DNA of 64,000 nt from Polytrichum commune (Eukaryota; Streptophyta; Polytrichopsida; Polytrichales; Polytrichaceae), in the NCBI GenBank assembly GCA_950295325.1, contig OX485805.1:17285501-17349500 (forward strand), read 5' to 3'. The number at the start of each line of letters is the position of its first letter. Positions within the stretch are counted from its first letter, which is position 1. Shown here one piece after another: positions 12,503 through 22,271 of this stretch. A model generated the notes under the pieces. The model saw only the letters and a list, made by a program, of their open reading frames with translations, ran no database searches and was not told where the DNA came from. The position numbers were made by a program, and so were the translations under genes.

Positions 12503-12628
12503 TACTTATTATATAACTAGTTGGTCAGCCTTACTCTACTTACTAAATAACTAGTTAGTTAGCCTTACTCTACTTACTAAATGACTAGTCGGTTAGCCTT
12601 ACTCTACTTACTAAATAACTTGTCCCGG
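12503..12628. repeat. Tandem repeat, 34-bp unit, about 3.5 copies
   Basis: Units start at 12532, 12566 and 12600, each beginning TACTCTACTTACTAAAT and ending with a form of AGTTAGTTAGCCT. A diverged partial unit precedes them at 12503. Spacing is exactly 34 bp. Confidence 0.9.
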
Positions 12629-12790
12629 AATTGATGGGAACTCGTACCCGTTAATGTAGATGGGTCTTAAATGGTTAATTTTCAAACTAGCCTACTTATG
12701 GCATGATATGAAACAAGTAGGTTAGTACGAGATGGTTAGCAAATCCAAATCAAAATTTAGGAGCTCATATGAATTTAGGAGCTCACATGG

Positions 12791-13195
12791 TTAGACGAAG
12801 GCCCCTGGACTGGGAGACTCTGCTGCTGGACTGCAGCTGGGACCGGTTAGACGAAGGCCCCTGGACTAGAGACTCTGATGTTGGACTGCAGCTGGGACCG
12901 GTTAGACGAAGGCCCCTGGACTGGGAGACTCTACTGCTGGACTACAGCTGGGACCGGTTAGACGAAGGCCCTGGACTAGAGACTCTGCTGCTGGACTGCA
13001 GCTGGGACCGGTTAGACGAAGGCCCCTGGACTGGAGACTCTGCTGCTGGACTGCAGCTGGGACCGGTTAGACGAAGGCCCCTGGACTGGAGACTCTGCTG
13101 CTGGACTGCAGCTGGGACCGGTTAGACGAAGGCCCCTGGACTGGGAGACTCTGCTGCTGGATTGCAGCTGGGACCGGTTAGAAGAAGGCCCCTGG
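12791..13195. repeat. GC-rich minisatellite, 54-56-bp unit, seven copies plus a partial copy
   Basis: Units begin TTAGACGAAGGCCCC at 12791, 12847, 12902, 12958, 13012, 13067, 13122 and 13178 (the last partial). Each contains GACTCTGCTGCTGGACTGCA and ends GCTGGGACCGG. Copies are nearly identical, so the array is young. Length changes of 1-2 bp between units break any reading frame, so the open frame across it is not a protein. Confidence 0.95.
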
Positions 13196-13799
13196 AATCT
13201 GGTTTAATTAGCTGAGGCTGACTGCATTAAACAACCGCAGCCGGGAGCTCGTTTCATTAGCCAAGACATAGTTTAAGTGGGTGGTATTACCAAAATAATC
13301 ATAGGCGCATTAGACCATCTTAGATTAGATTAGTTTATAGGTAAGTGTTAGATTCATTAGGTTAGGCAGTGTCATGTGTGGTGGCACAAGTGATTGTGTT
13401 CAAATATTGACTATTGAGAAAAATGTTTTTTAACACTTGCATTTTTGGTCAAAATAAGATCACGTGTGCAACGAATGGAGAATGTGGAGGATCCTGGCAA
13501 GGGCAATACAAGGGAAGTAAATATCAAGGGTGCTAGGGGAATCTCTTTAAGGGCATGCGTGGCCAAGGCCGCGGGTTGGACCCTTGAGAAATCAAATTCC
13601 ACCACACGCCAAGAGATTCAAAATAATGTAACAAGTTGAGTTAAGATAAAGTGAGTACCTTGGGCATGAGAGCCACATAGCAATTCACATTATGATGTTA
13701 TGAAGTGAATGTGATTCTCAAAACCATCACCCGGACTAGGATGCTTAAGGGTGGTGGGTTTGGCCTCACAGCTGTGCATGTTCATATGTGGCTATAGCA

Positions 13800-14245
13800 T
13801 CTCTATGTTCTAGTTTACATCCCATTTTGGCTAATTTGTCTGCTTGTTCGTTGCCACTAATGTTCGTGTGGGCTTTGACTTTATGGAGTGTGGTGATTTG
13901 TGTGCAGGATTGCAACATCTTAATTATAGATTCAAGTATCTTCTTGTCTGGGTGGCTATTGTGTAGGGTTGGGTGTTTTGTTTGTGTATTTAGGAGGTAT
14001 AAAACATTGAGACAATCCGTGAAGATGTGTGCCGGTTCATTCTAGTATATGGGAGTGAGGAGGCAGAGGGTGTGCTGTATAGCCATCAATTATGCTCTTA
14101 GTATATTTTGGAGTCCAGGTAGTCTTTATGTGATTTTGAGGTTTTGAAAAGGGTTATATATACCGTATCCTGCTTTTTCTCTTTTCCAATGTCCTCGGGT
14201 TATTTCTTTGGGTGGTATGAATGACCCGTCTGTGTAAAAACATAA
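13800..14245 (-). pseudogene. LINE ORF2 RNase H domain, decayed
   Basis: On the minus strand FYTDGSFIPPKE (near 14239-14205) carries the first catalytic Asp. FTDCLNVLYLLNTQ (around 14035) carries the next Asp. TLHKVKAHTNISGNEQADKL (around 13880-13820) has the His and final Asp of the RNase H fold. Stops interrupt the frame. RNase H downstream of the reverse transcriptase occurs in a subset of plant L1 elements. Confidence 0.85.
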
Positions 14246-14321
14246 TTGCGGTTGGTATTTAAGGGGGAGGCATATGTCTTGGTTTGTGATTATGGGGGTA
14301 TTGGTAGTTTGGGTCGTAGGT

Positions 14322-14342
14322 GGGGGGGGGGGGGGGGGGGGG
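14322..14342. repeat. Uninterrupted G21 homopolymer inside LINE ORF2
   Basis: Twenty-one consecutive G on the plus strand would be a proline run in the LINE sense frame just upstream of RNase H. It probably expanded by slippage after the element died. Assembly length may be unreliable here. Confidence 0.9.
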
Positions 14343-14389
14343 ATATGTAAGTTGAGACCATTTCTTGCTACGATTTACTGAGGTGTTTA

Positions 14390-15278
14390 TTGGTGTGGGT
14401 GATGCCGTTGTGTTAAATATAGTGGGTATTTGTAAGGTATTGCCAATAGTGTCCATGCGACGTACGTAATCTCTTGGTCCAAGGGACGTGGTTTTGTGGT
14501 GTATACACAGTACGCGGATGTCACAACTTTCTGTTCGGGGTTCAATTCGTAATTCTGGTGGTATTGTGGGTTCATCATATATAATGGTGTTTGCCTTGAA
14601 GTGTATGATGACGTGTGAGTATGGGAAAGGACCTTCATGGGGGTTGAGGTTGTGATATCAATTTGGATAAGTTGTTATGAGTATTGTAATTGTGTCTGGG
14701 TTGTTTTTGGCTGCAAGTCTTGCCCAATGTAGGGCTTGTTGGGTGTCATTTTCTGTATGTGGATGGGCATACCCGTTCCCTGCCCATTTATGTTGGAATG
14801 TTGTTCCTATTGACCCGAATACTTTGTCTCGGGAAAATGGGGAAGAGAATTGTCTTAGCGTGGTAGGGCATGTTACTGGTGACAAGAAGTAGGAGTGGGT
14901 GATGTGGAAGGAATCAATAATGTTTTCAATGAGGGCATTTGGGATGGTGTATTATGAGAGTTTGAGGGGGTCATTTTTGGGCATTCTATATTTGTACCTT
15001 TGATACAACCATGCCACTTTCTTTTCAAATGATTGTATGGGGGGTTCTAAATTGTGTGGTTTGTTTAATGTATCTTGGTATTGTTCCCATAATCATTGTA
15101 GTCTTTGTTCAGGGATGGTAATTAAGTGGCGGCCATCGTTGTCGTAAATGTGTGATGCGCCATGTTGCCTTTGAATGGTATTTTGTGTACAAGCGATGTC
15201 ATTATTTGGGTTACATTCATTACTATGGATGTGACAAAGGGGTATGTCTTGTGGCAGGGGATGTATCTTGTGTCTCTC
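14390..15278 (-). pseudogene. LINE ORF2 region between reverse transcriptase and RNase H, distal part
   Basis: Minus-strand fragments in two or three frames (for example ALHWARLAAKNNPDTITILI) lie between the solo LTR and RNase H. They have the A/C-rich sense composition of the rest of the LINE. No catalytic motif belongs here; this is the linker to RNase H. Confidence 0.6.
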
Positions 15279-17728
15279 TGTAAGCCCAAATCCCCCTCAC
15301 CCTTCGATTGCGTCCTAGTCCGGGTGAGGGTTCATGGGCTACATTCAAGTATGTAAATCACAATTGAAAGCAAAGGAAGATATGGAGAGTAATGGTGTAT
15401 ACATCACCCTTTTTCTTTTATTTAAAAGGTCACAAGCACGCTAGCATTTATAAATGCTTGAGTCTACCACAATGTTCGTACTACACTGCCCATAGTTATT
15501 ACCATTCTACCTTAATCCTACTGCCTCTCACTACGCATTTAGGAATCATTGTCACCTGTTTGACACCCCCATCAGTGCACTCTGAACCTACTCCCCTTCG
15601 GAATGTCCTTTGCTCCCAGTCCTTGAGCTCTCCCTCGGTATGGAGGCCTTGCACTCTCATCCCCACCACAGTGAGCTCCTCCATCCTATTAGCACCGAGG
15701 TGGCAATTTGATTCGCAGCCGAGGCGGCACCATCCCCTACAGCTGCCATTACCGGTTCTGCTTGTCTATCAGCTCTTGTCCTGGACACCTGCGGGGTACT
15801 TACCTCGGTGCAGTAACACGTCTCGGATTTCACCGCCTTGAACCGCTTCTAGCAACGCCGAAGTAGCCACTGACAAGAGCAGCCCTCAGCGACCCCCCAT
15901 CCCCTTCATCAACACAGAATTAGTTCACAACCTTGCAAGTAATTACCACTTCAATAAAAGTTGACTGATCGATCAGCATTAAGCACTACTACCATTCCTC
16001 TACCACCGAGGCTCTGGCTAATTCGCATACCCTGCTGCCCTACCGAAATCCTTCCCAATCTGACGGATGAAGGCGCTTTTGTTGAACGTCACTCAATCTC
16101 GAAGTCGTACCATTAACGGTGCGCCTCTAATGGCGCCAGAATACCTTGAACACTCAAGCTTGGTAGCGTATTCTAATGAGACGCCCTCCACACTGTCCGG
16201 GGATTCTCACCAGGGTCCAATGTACCACTCTAGTCGATTCGAGAAGAATCAAAGTTTTTGGTGAGGCATCCACCGCTCACGCAGAAACTTTACCAACACG
16301 TCCACGGCTCTGGAAAGCTCTGGATGAGGCGGTATGAGAGATCTCGGTCACGCCCAAGGCCACGGTTCGTGATGGAGTCCCCAGCCTACTGGATCAGAAT
16401 CCGCTCATTGATCTCTGATTCTAAAGCTTTCCGACTCAGTCAACGATTTACCTTTGCCCCTGCGGTGTTGCTATTTTGTCCGGGCTTTCTATCTTACTCT
16501 ATGCTGGATGTGCACTACTCTAACCCCGGTTACTAATGCCGAACACACATGGCACGACAAGGTAGGAATGAAACTTCCCTGTGAGGTGGATCTTGCTGCC
16601 TCCGAGGTTGCTCCCTTGAGTGCCGTGCTTGTGCTAACTCATGCGCTGCACCCAGACGTTTCCTTCTCCGCCCCCAACTTGTCGCTCTTCCACGCCGCAA
16701 CGCCCTCCTCCTGCCAGTCGATTCGACGCTTCCCAGTCTCTTTTCCTTCCCTCTCGCCAATGAAAATCCTTGTCCCTATACCATCTATATCGCCCCCTTC
16801 CGGAACAAGGCTTCCACACCGACTTGGAGAGCTCCCTATCTATCCAACCTACCTTACTGTCAATCCCCAACGGAACAGGGCTTCGCCTTCTCTCCTTTTT
16901 TCCCCCTTCCCTCTACCTCTAAAACATGCATTATGAGCTCCCTACCTCCTACCTCCCGAGACCCCTCCAACCTCTACCTTTTTTCCCGGGTTGCCCGGCA
17001 TCTTTCGGGCCGCCCGAGAGAAAAAACGGGTTGAGACCTTTTCCCTTGGCCTCTCCCCCTTTCAAACCCACTTTCTCTTTTCTTCAATTGATTTCTTCTC
17101 CCCCTAGCCTCATACATAAATAAAACTCGTATATAGATAGATAAGAAGCAAGGTTAATTAAGAATAACCCCCCGGAATCGCTAGCAACTCCTTACGCTCG
17201 GTTAATGGTATAAATTGTGGTTTGTTGCCTTGGAGGTCGCCAAGTCATGTCTCCTCGGTTGGTTGAGGGAGGGAATTTGTACAACACTTAAGCGGTCCGG
17301 GTTCGATCCCCATAGACTCCGTTTGACCGTTTAAGGTGTTATACATGACTTGGTGCTGCTAGTGATTTCTAGGCAGGAAATTAGTACCCAACCAACCGGC
17401 GTTTACCCATCCTCCTGAGCTATTCATGTAACTATCGTTCAATAAATAGCGGTCATCATTATGACCCCTCCTTTATTCTATTGGCTTTTCTTGGTCTTTC
17501 TAAGTACGTTTTTACTAGACTCTTCATTAAACGCTTATGTCTTCACATTCCCTTTCTCCCCTAAGGTTAATTTCACTTTTAGCTCCTAATTACCTCTTAG
17601 CCTAATTTTACCGAGATATTCAACTCCTCACCTTTCTCATCACTTGATAATTTTATTAAGCGTGAAATCAACGTATTAGCCATGTTGTTGCGATTAAGGA
17701 TTAATGTGAGTACGATTTCGAGCTCACA
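15279..17728. mobile_element. Solo LTR, 2450 bp, in LINE ORF2, 5-bp target duplication CTCTC
   Basis: Starts TGTAAGCCCAAATC and ends GAGCTCACA, so it has TG...CA termini. It is flanked by CTCTC at 15274-15278 and 17729-17733. LINE coding sequence continues on both sides. Its first 100 bp and last 25 bp align with the smaller LTR at 51466-53042: starts TGTAAGCC/TGTGAGCC with CACCCTTCGATTGCGT/CACCCTTGTGCGTT, ends GATTTCGAGCTCACA/GAATTGGGCTCACA. No retroelement coding sequence is present. The pyrimidine-rich, GC-richer interior explains the open but meaningless frames at 15392-16936. Orientation is unresolved. Confidence 0.85.
17240..17470 (+). repeat. tRNA-derived SINE-like module inside the solo LTR
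   Basis: TGGTTGAGGGAGGG (about 17259) fits a pol III A box, and GGGTTCGATCCCC (about 17299) fits a B box, spaced about 40 bp apart as in a tRNA. CCAAGTCATGT (17240-17250) and its exact complement ACATGACTTGG (17343-17353) bracket them. The acceptor and T stems do not pair well enough for a functional tRNA. It could be a SINE inserted in the LTR or part of the LTR itself. Confidence 0.5.
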
Positions 17729-17733
17729 CTCTC

Positions 17734-18700
17734 AGTTGTTCTTCATTAAAGTTTAATTGTAGAATGTTGGTGAAGTGTTGGTGTTGTTTGTGAGTATAGT
17801 ATTGTGTTAGGAGTAATATGTTATGATTTATGGTGTTTTGGTTGTTCCATGGGAACAAATCTTTTTGTGGGAGCCACTTGTTGTATATTGTTCCGTTTGG
17901 GAGTATCCATTGGCATAAATAGGATGTGTATTTTTTGTAATTTTGTTTTTATCTTTGTAAGTGTGAGGGCGGTCTTTTATTATAGAGTGTATTGGGAATT
18001 GTATGTGGTTTTTTTGGATGTGCAAGGAGGTTTTGGGTACTCCGGTGGTGGAGGTGGCGGGCGGTGTATGTTGTGTCTACTTGTTCTTGTGTGTATGTGG
18101 TGGTTTTGTATTTTGTATGTGTTGTTGAGGGTGTTTGGTATGGCATGTGTTGGACAGTTATTTGGGCATTGATTGTGACATGGTGGTTCGCAAAAGAGCA
18201 CGCGTGCTTGGTCTAGGGCGGCTTTAATTGTTTTAGTGGGTGAGATATAATAATATTTGAATTCATCGTTCGTCATTAATTGTGTATCATTGGGGTGTGT
18301 TATGTATTTGAGTTCGGTTATGTTTTGTAGTATTAATTTATGTAGATATTTTAGGGAGGTTGTGGGGGTTAGTGTTGGTATATTTTGTGCCTGACGCATC
18401 CATTGTGTCTCTAATTGTGTGGGGAGAAGGGGGAATTTCTCTAGTGTACTTCTAAGGTGGGTGCCACTAGTTGTTTTGAGTAGGAATAGTGTTCTTGTAA
18501 TTGGTGATCTTATACAATCATGTTGGGATATACGTGGTAGGTTTAGTGATCTGTCATGTTTGGCAAGTATGTGCTTGGTTAATCCATTATATATTCTTCC
18601 AAGTCTCCCTTAGTCATTGAGGGCGTTGATGAGTTGTTCACCGATACATGTTATATATGCATTTTTTAGTGAAAAAACTTGAGTGCCAAACATAGCTTGT
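17734..18700 (-). pseudogene. LINE ORF2 region after the reverse transcriptase, proximal part
   Basis: Minus-strand fragments with LINE sense composition continue from the reverse transcriptase thumb to the solo LTR. One includes KYLHKLILQNITELKYI and another CEPPCHNQCPNNC, in shifted frames. No complete domain is recognisable. Confidence 0.6.
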
Positions 18701-19900
18701 GGTAGTTGTGTAACTTCGTTTGATAGGCATTTCAGGAAACCACATATAGTTTTGTGTAGGAAAGTTACTCTTTTATCCAGTTTTTTGATGGCGGGAGTGA
18801 ATATAGGCTGCCGTAGAAACTGTAGGCGATGCTGACTCGTATGACTGTATCAACCATTTGTATTTTTTGCTTAATGGTGGCTGGACATGCGGTTAGTAGT
18901 TTGCATTGTTTGATTAGTTTAGTTGTTGTAATGTGTGTTTTTGTTTTCCACTGTAGTGATGAGACTAGATTGATTCCGAGGTAGACATATGGCTCATGTT
19001 GGCTTAGGATAGGTATGGGTTGGTTTCTGAAATTTATATTAATGTTTCTTAGTTGTATTTTAAAGGCTTGGGGGTTTAAGATATATTTATTGGGGCATCC
19101 TATGATTGCACATTTTGGGATGCCAATGTCCATCCTTGGCCATTGACAATATTTGTCTAGTTTGTTCAGTTGGTGTTGGAGGGATGTCACGTTGTTGGAT
19201 ATTGCCGCTAGGTCATCTGCATAGGCTGCAGAGCTCAATTTTGTATTGGAGGTGTTAAAAGTGTATATGTTATTTCCTCGTTGTAGCCATCTAAGAAGTG
19301 GTTCAAAAAAGATGATAAAGAAATATGGACTCAATGTGTCTTCTTATATAGTTCTTCTTTGTATACGTATTGGTTGTGTTTTATCAAAATGTTCTCCAAT
19401 AAATGTGGTATTGGATTGTGAATAGATATTACCTACTAGTGCGACAACATCTTATGAATAACCGAGGTCTTTCATAATGACAAGAAGTCTAGTATGCTCA
19501 ATAGAGCCAAAGGCATTTTTGATATCTATGTATAGTATATAGATGTCTTAGTTGGTAAGTTTTGCATTTTCTAATGCTACGATGAGAGTTTGTAGTTGCC
19601 GGGCGGTGCATCTTTCAGCTCTAAAGCCCTCTTGATTGTCATGTAGGATTTGGCATTTTTCTCCATATGAGGAGAATATACTTGTAAGTGTGCAAGTGAA
19701 TAATTTGTAGATCGTGTTGGCGAGTGCGGTTGGTTGGTGATTGGTAAGGTGGTGCGGGTTTCCCTTTTTATATAGTAGTATTGTGAGGTTTGTTTTCCAC
19801 GCTGGGATTTGTTTTTGTTTATAACAATAGATAAAAATAAAAAATAAATGCGTGTGTAATCTTGGCGGCATACTTTTTATATGGTGTTAGGAATTTTATA
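18700..19900 (-). pseudogene. LINE ORF2 reverse transcriptase domain
   Basis: In sense order: PAWKTNLTILLYKKGNPHHL (RT motif 1), a block ending NQEGFRAERCTARQLQTLI (motif 2), YIDIKNAFGSIEH (motif A with catalytic Asp), EDTLSPYFFIIFFEPLLRWL (motif B) and AAYADDLAAIS, with YADD encoded at 19212-19223 (motif C). In-frame stops occur after KDLGYS and before EDTLSP, so it is inactive although all active-site blocks can be read. Confidence 0.9.
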
Positions 19901-21050
19901 GGATCCGGGGTTTTTCCATTGGCTAGGTTTTTAAGGCATATATCATATGTTTCTTGGTCAAGATATGTGTGTAGGGGGATTAGTGCTTCACCTCTCTTTT
20001 CTAGAGTATATCCGTTTAGGTTGTGCCATGGCTATTGTCTAATTCCCTATACGCAATGTTGTGTATGATCTGGTTGATAGTGGCATGTTGGAATGGTTGG
20101 TCTGTTGCTGATTGATTGTTGGGCATGTATTTCTTGTGCAATGTTTTTGGGCTTATAAGGATGTTATTGAATCTGTCTATGAGACAATCAAGTGAGGGGG
20201 TATCGGTGTTTTTGAAGACATCTCTATTTATTTTCTTGGGATTTTTATCATAGAATTGTTGGTATTTGGATATGGTTTTTTTTATTTGTTTGGTGGTGTC
20301 GTCTGTTGTGATTTTGTGGGCTTTGTTTTAAGCTTCTTTGGCTATGCTAGCTAAGTTTTCTATCCATGCTTCATACGTGTGGGAGGGATCTGGTGGTGGG
20401 GGTATAGTAGCGTGGGTGTGGTTGTTAATTTCTTGTGTAATAAGGAGGTGGGTGCGCCAGTTTGGCTTGCTTTTTATGATATATATTGCTTTCCGGATGA
20501 GGTGGTAGTTAGATAGGTGTACTTTCCTATTTTTTTGGGATTTCTTTAGGAGGTAGCCTCTTTGTCTAGCAATTCTGTTTGGTAGTGTGGGGATGGGTGG
20601 GGCGCTGCATGTTTCTAGGATGGTGGAGGTGATATTGTCGGTGAGGGTATTTAGTGAGTTGCATGCTAGTTGCCATTGTTCACTAGTCAGATGGTTACTT
20701 TTTAACAGTTGTATAAGCTCATCTATTTGATTTGAGTTGTTTTCGAAGAATTTGATGTGGAAGTCTTCTAGTTTCTCCTTCAGTATATGGTTAAGTATTC
20801 TAGGCAGTGGTTCGTTGGTTATAGTTGGTGTTTTGGCAATTAGTGTGTTTGGGGGGATTTGTAGATGTATGGATAAGTGATCAAAATTTAAATGAATATT
20901 TTGGTTTGTAGTTGAAGTGTATTGGTGATTATGGGGGGTTTTTTATGTAGAATCCATATATTAAGTTGTTTTGTGTATAGTTATGTCCTCCTTATTTTGA
21001 GAATGTTGTGTTTGTCGGGACGTATGATAGTTCAAGGCCGGTTGTAAAGG
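19900..21050 (-). pseudogene. LINE ORF2 spacer between endonuclease and reverse transcriptase
   Basis: The sense strand stays A/C-rich with many short broken frames. This is the usual position of the variable linker between endonuclease and reverse transcriptase. I recognise no motif and see no separate insertion here. Confidence 0.55.
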
Positions 21051-21610
21051 AACGCCAAAGGTAGTCTTCCGTTTGGAGTGGTGTGGTTTGTTGGTCATTT
21101 TATCTTCCAATTAAAGCAATGTCTCTATTGAAGTCTCCACATAGGATATATGTGTGATTAGAATGTATGTTTATTTGATTAGTTATAGTTGTTTGTATGA
21201 TGGGGATGAGAAGAAGGTCCTCCTCATGTGAGGGCATGTATAAATTGATTAGGAGCCAAGGTTGTAAAAATTGGTTTGCTATACGTGTTATTTGAAGGAA
21301 CGAGGATATTTCTGCGGGGGTGGGAATTTTGGAGAGGTTGCTTGGAAATACATGTTTGTTGTGAATTAGTAGTAGTAGGCCTCCTCTGTATTCTCTGTAG
21401 GTCATTCGTTCGCGTGTGATCCTTGTGATGTTGTATGTATTATTAAAGAAAAATTTATATTGGAGGAATAAACGTTGTATGTATCTTGTGGATTTAGTGG
21501 CGGAGAGTTTGGTTTCTTATATGGTGATGATTGACGGGGGTTGTTGGGGGTTTGTAATTAGATCTTGTAGGCATGACATGGCGGTGATAAGTGATGAGGC
21601 GTTCTAGGTT
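21050..21610 (-). pseudogene. LINE ORF2 AP endonuclease domain
   Basis: The minus strand reads PPSIITI, a stop, then ETKLSA (the catalytic Glu block). It continues as YREYRGGLLLLIHNKHVF, LLINLYMPSHEED and ILCGDFNRDIALIGR, the GDFN block of exonuclease/endonuclease/phosphatase folds. The stop before ETKL and later frame changes show decay. In a live element this enzyme nicks target DNA, and the 12-bp duplication around the LINE fits that mechanism. Confidence 0.88.
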
Positions 21611-22271
21611 ATGACATATGATTCTTGGCTAGTTAGTGGGATTGGTCTATGCAAGGGTGTTGAGTTGTGAATTGGTGGGGGGATAGGGCGTGTGTATTCA
21701 TTTATAGGTTCATCATATCTTAATGCCTCCATTAATAGTTGCCTTGGTAGATATGAAAATGCTTCTTGTAGATTTTGGATGTTAAGTGGGTCGTGATTTA
21801 GGTGTATGTAATCATATAGTTTTTGTGTATTGTGTTGGGAGGGTTGATTGTGTCTTTATATATATTACGAAATTGTATATATGGATGCGGGGTATTTATG
21901 TGTCGTTCTAGTGGGTTGGGCAATCTTGTCATTTTGTCCAGTAGTTGTGATGTCCAGTCTTGTGTTGGTTCTTGTTGTAGGTATGTGTTGCATGTTGTAG
22001 TTGAGGGGCTAATTGTTATGAGCATTGCGTAGATTATCCGTGTGTATGGGGGGGGGGTTTACTGTGTTGCTGTATGTAATTGTACAAGTATGGGAGAGAG
22101 ATTGTTGTTTGTGTGTATAGAGGGTGCGTGTTTTGAAAAAGAGGTTTGAATGTGTTGGCCAGGTGTTCGTATTCTGGTTAAAATATGATCGTACTCGGTA
22201 AGAAATATGTTGTTTGTTGTCTTTTGTGAGCGGTGGGGTGTTTTTGTAGCACGTTAGGCATGGGGCATGGG

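Larger units (their letters stand above)
12295..13770. mobile_element. Unclassified about 1.5-kb insertion carrying two tandem arrays
   Basis: LINE coding similarity stops near 12295 (before the zinc-knuckle segment) and resumes near 13770 (the end of RNase H). The intervening DNA is unrelated to the LINE and contains the 34-bp and 55-bp arrays listed separately. About 90 bp at 12645-12735 resemble 36940-37005 (both contain GGTCTTAAATGGTTA and GGCATGATATGAAAC-like strings). Both ends contain GATTCT, then after 8-11 bp a block with CCGGAC, in the same orientation, but I found no convincing target duplication. Boundaries are approximate. Confidence 0.5.

Noticed and set aside
12769-13125. 118-codon frame with repeated RRPLDWETLLLDCSWDRLDE-like units
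   Set aside because: It is a minisatellite with units of 54-56 bp. Indels between units change frame, so there is no selection for a repeat protein.
15392-16936. 149- and 160-codon frames that might be a gene
   Set aside because: They lie wholly inside a solo LTR with TG...CA ends and CTCTC duplication, and have C-rich composition without domains.
17250-17330. Functional tRNA gene
   Set aside because: A and B boxes are present, but the T stem pairs at only three of five positions and no proper acceptor or anticodon stem can be drawn. A SINE-like relic is more likely.
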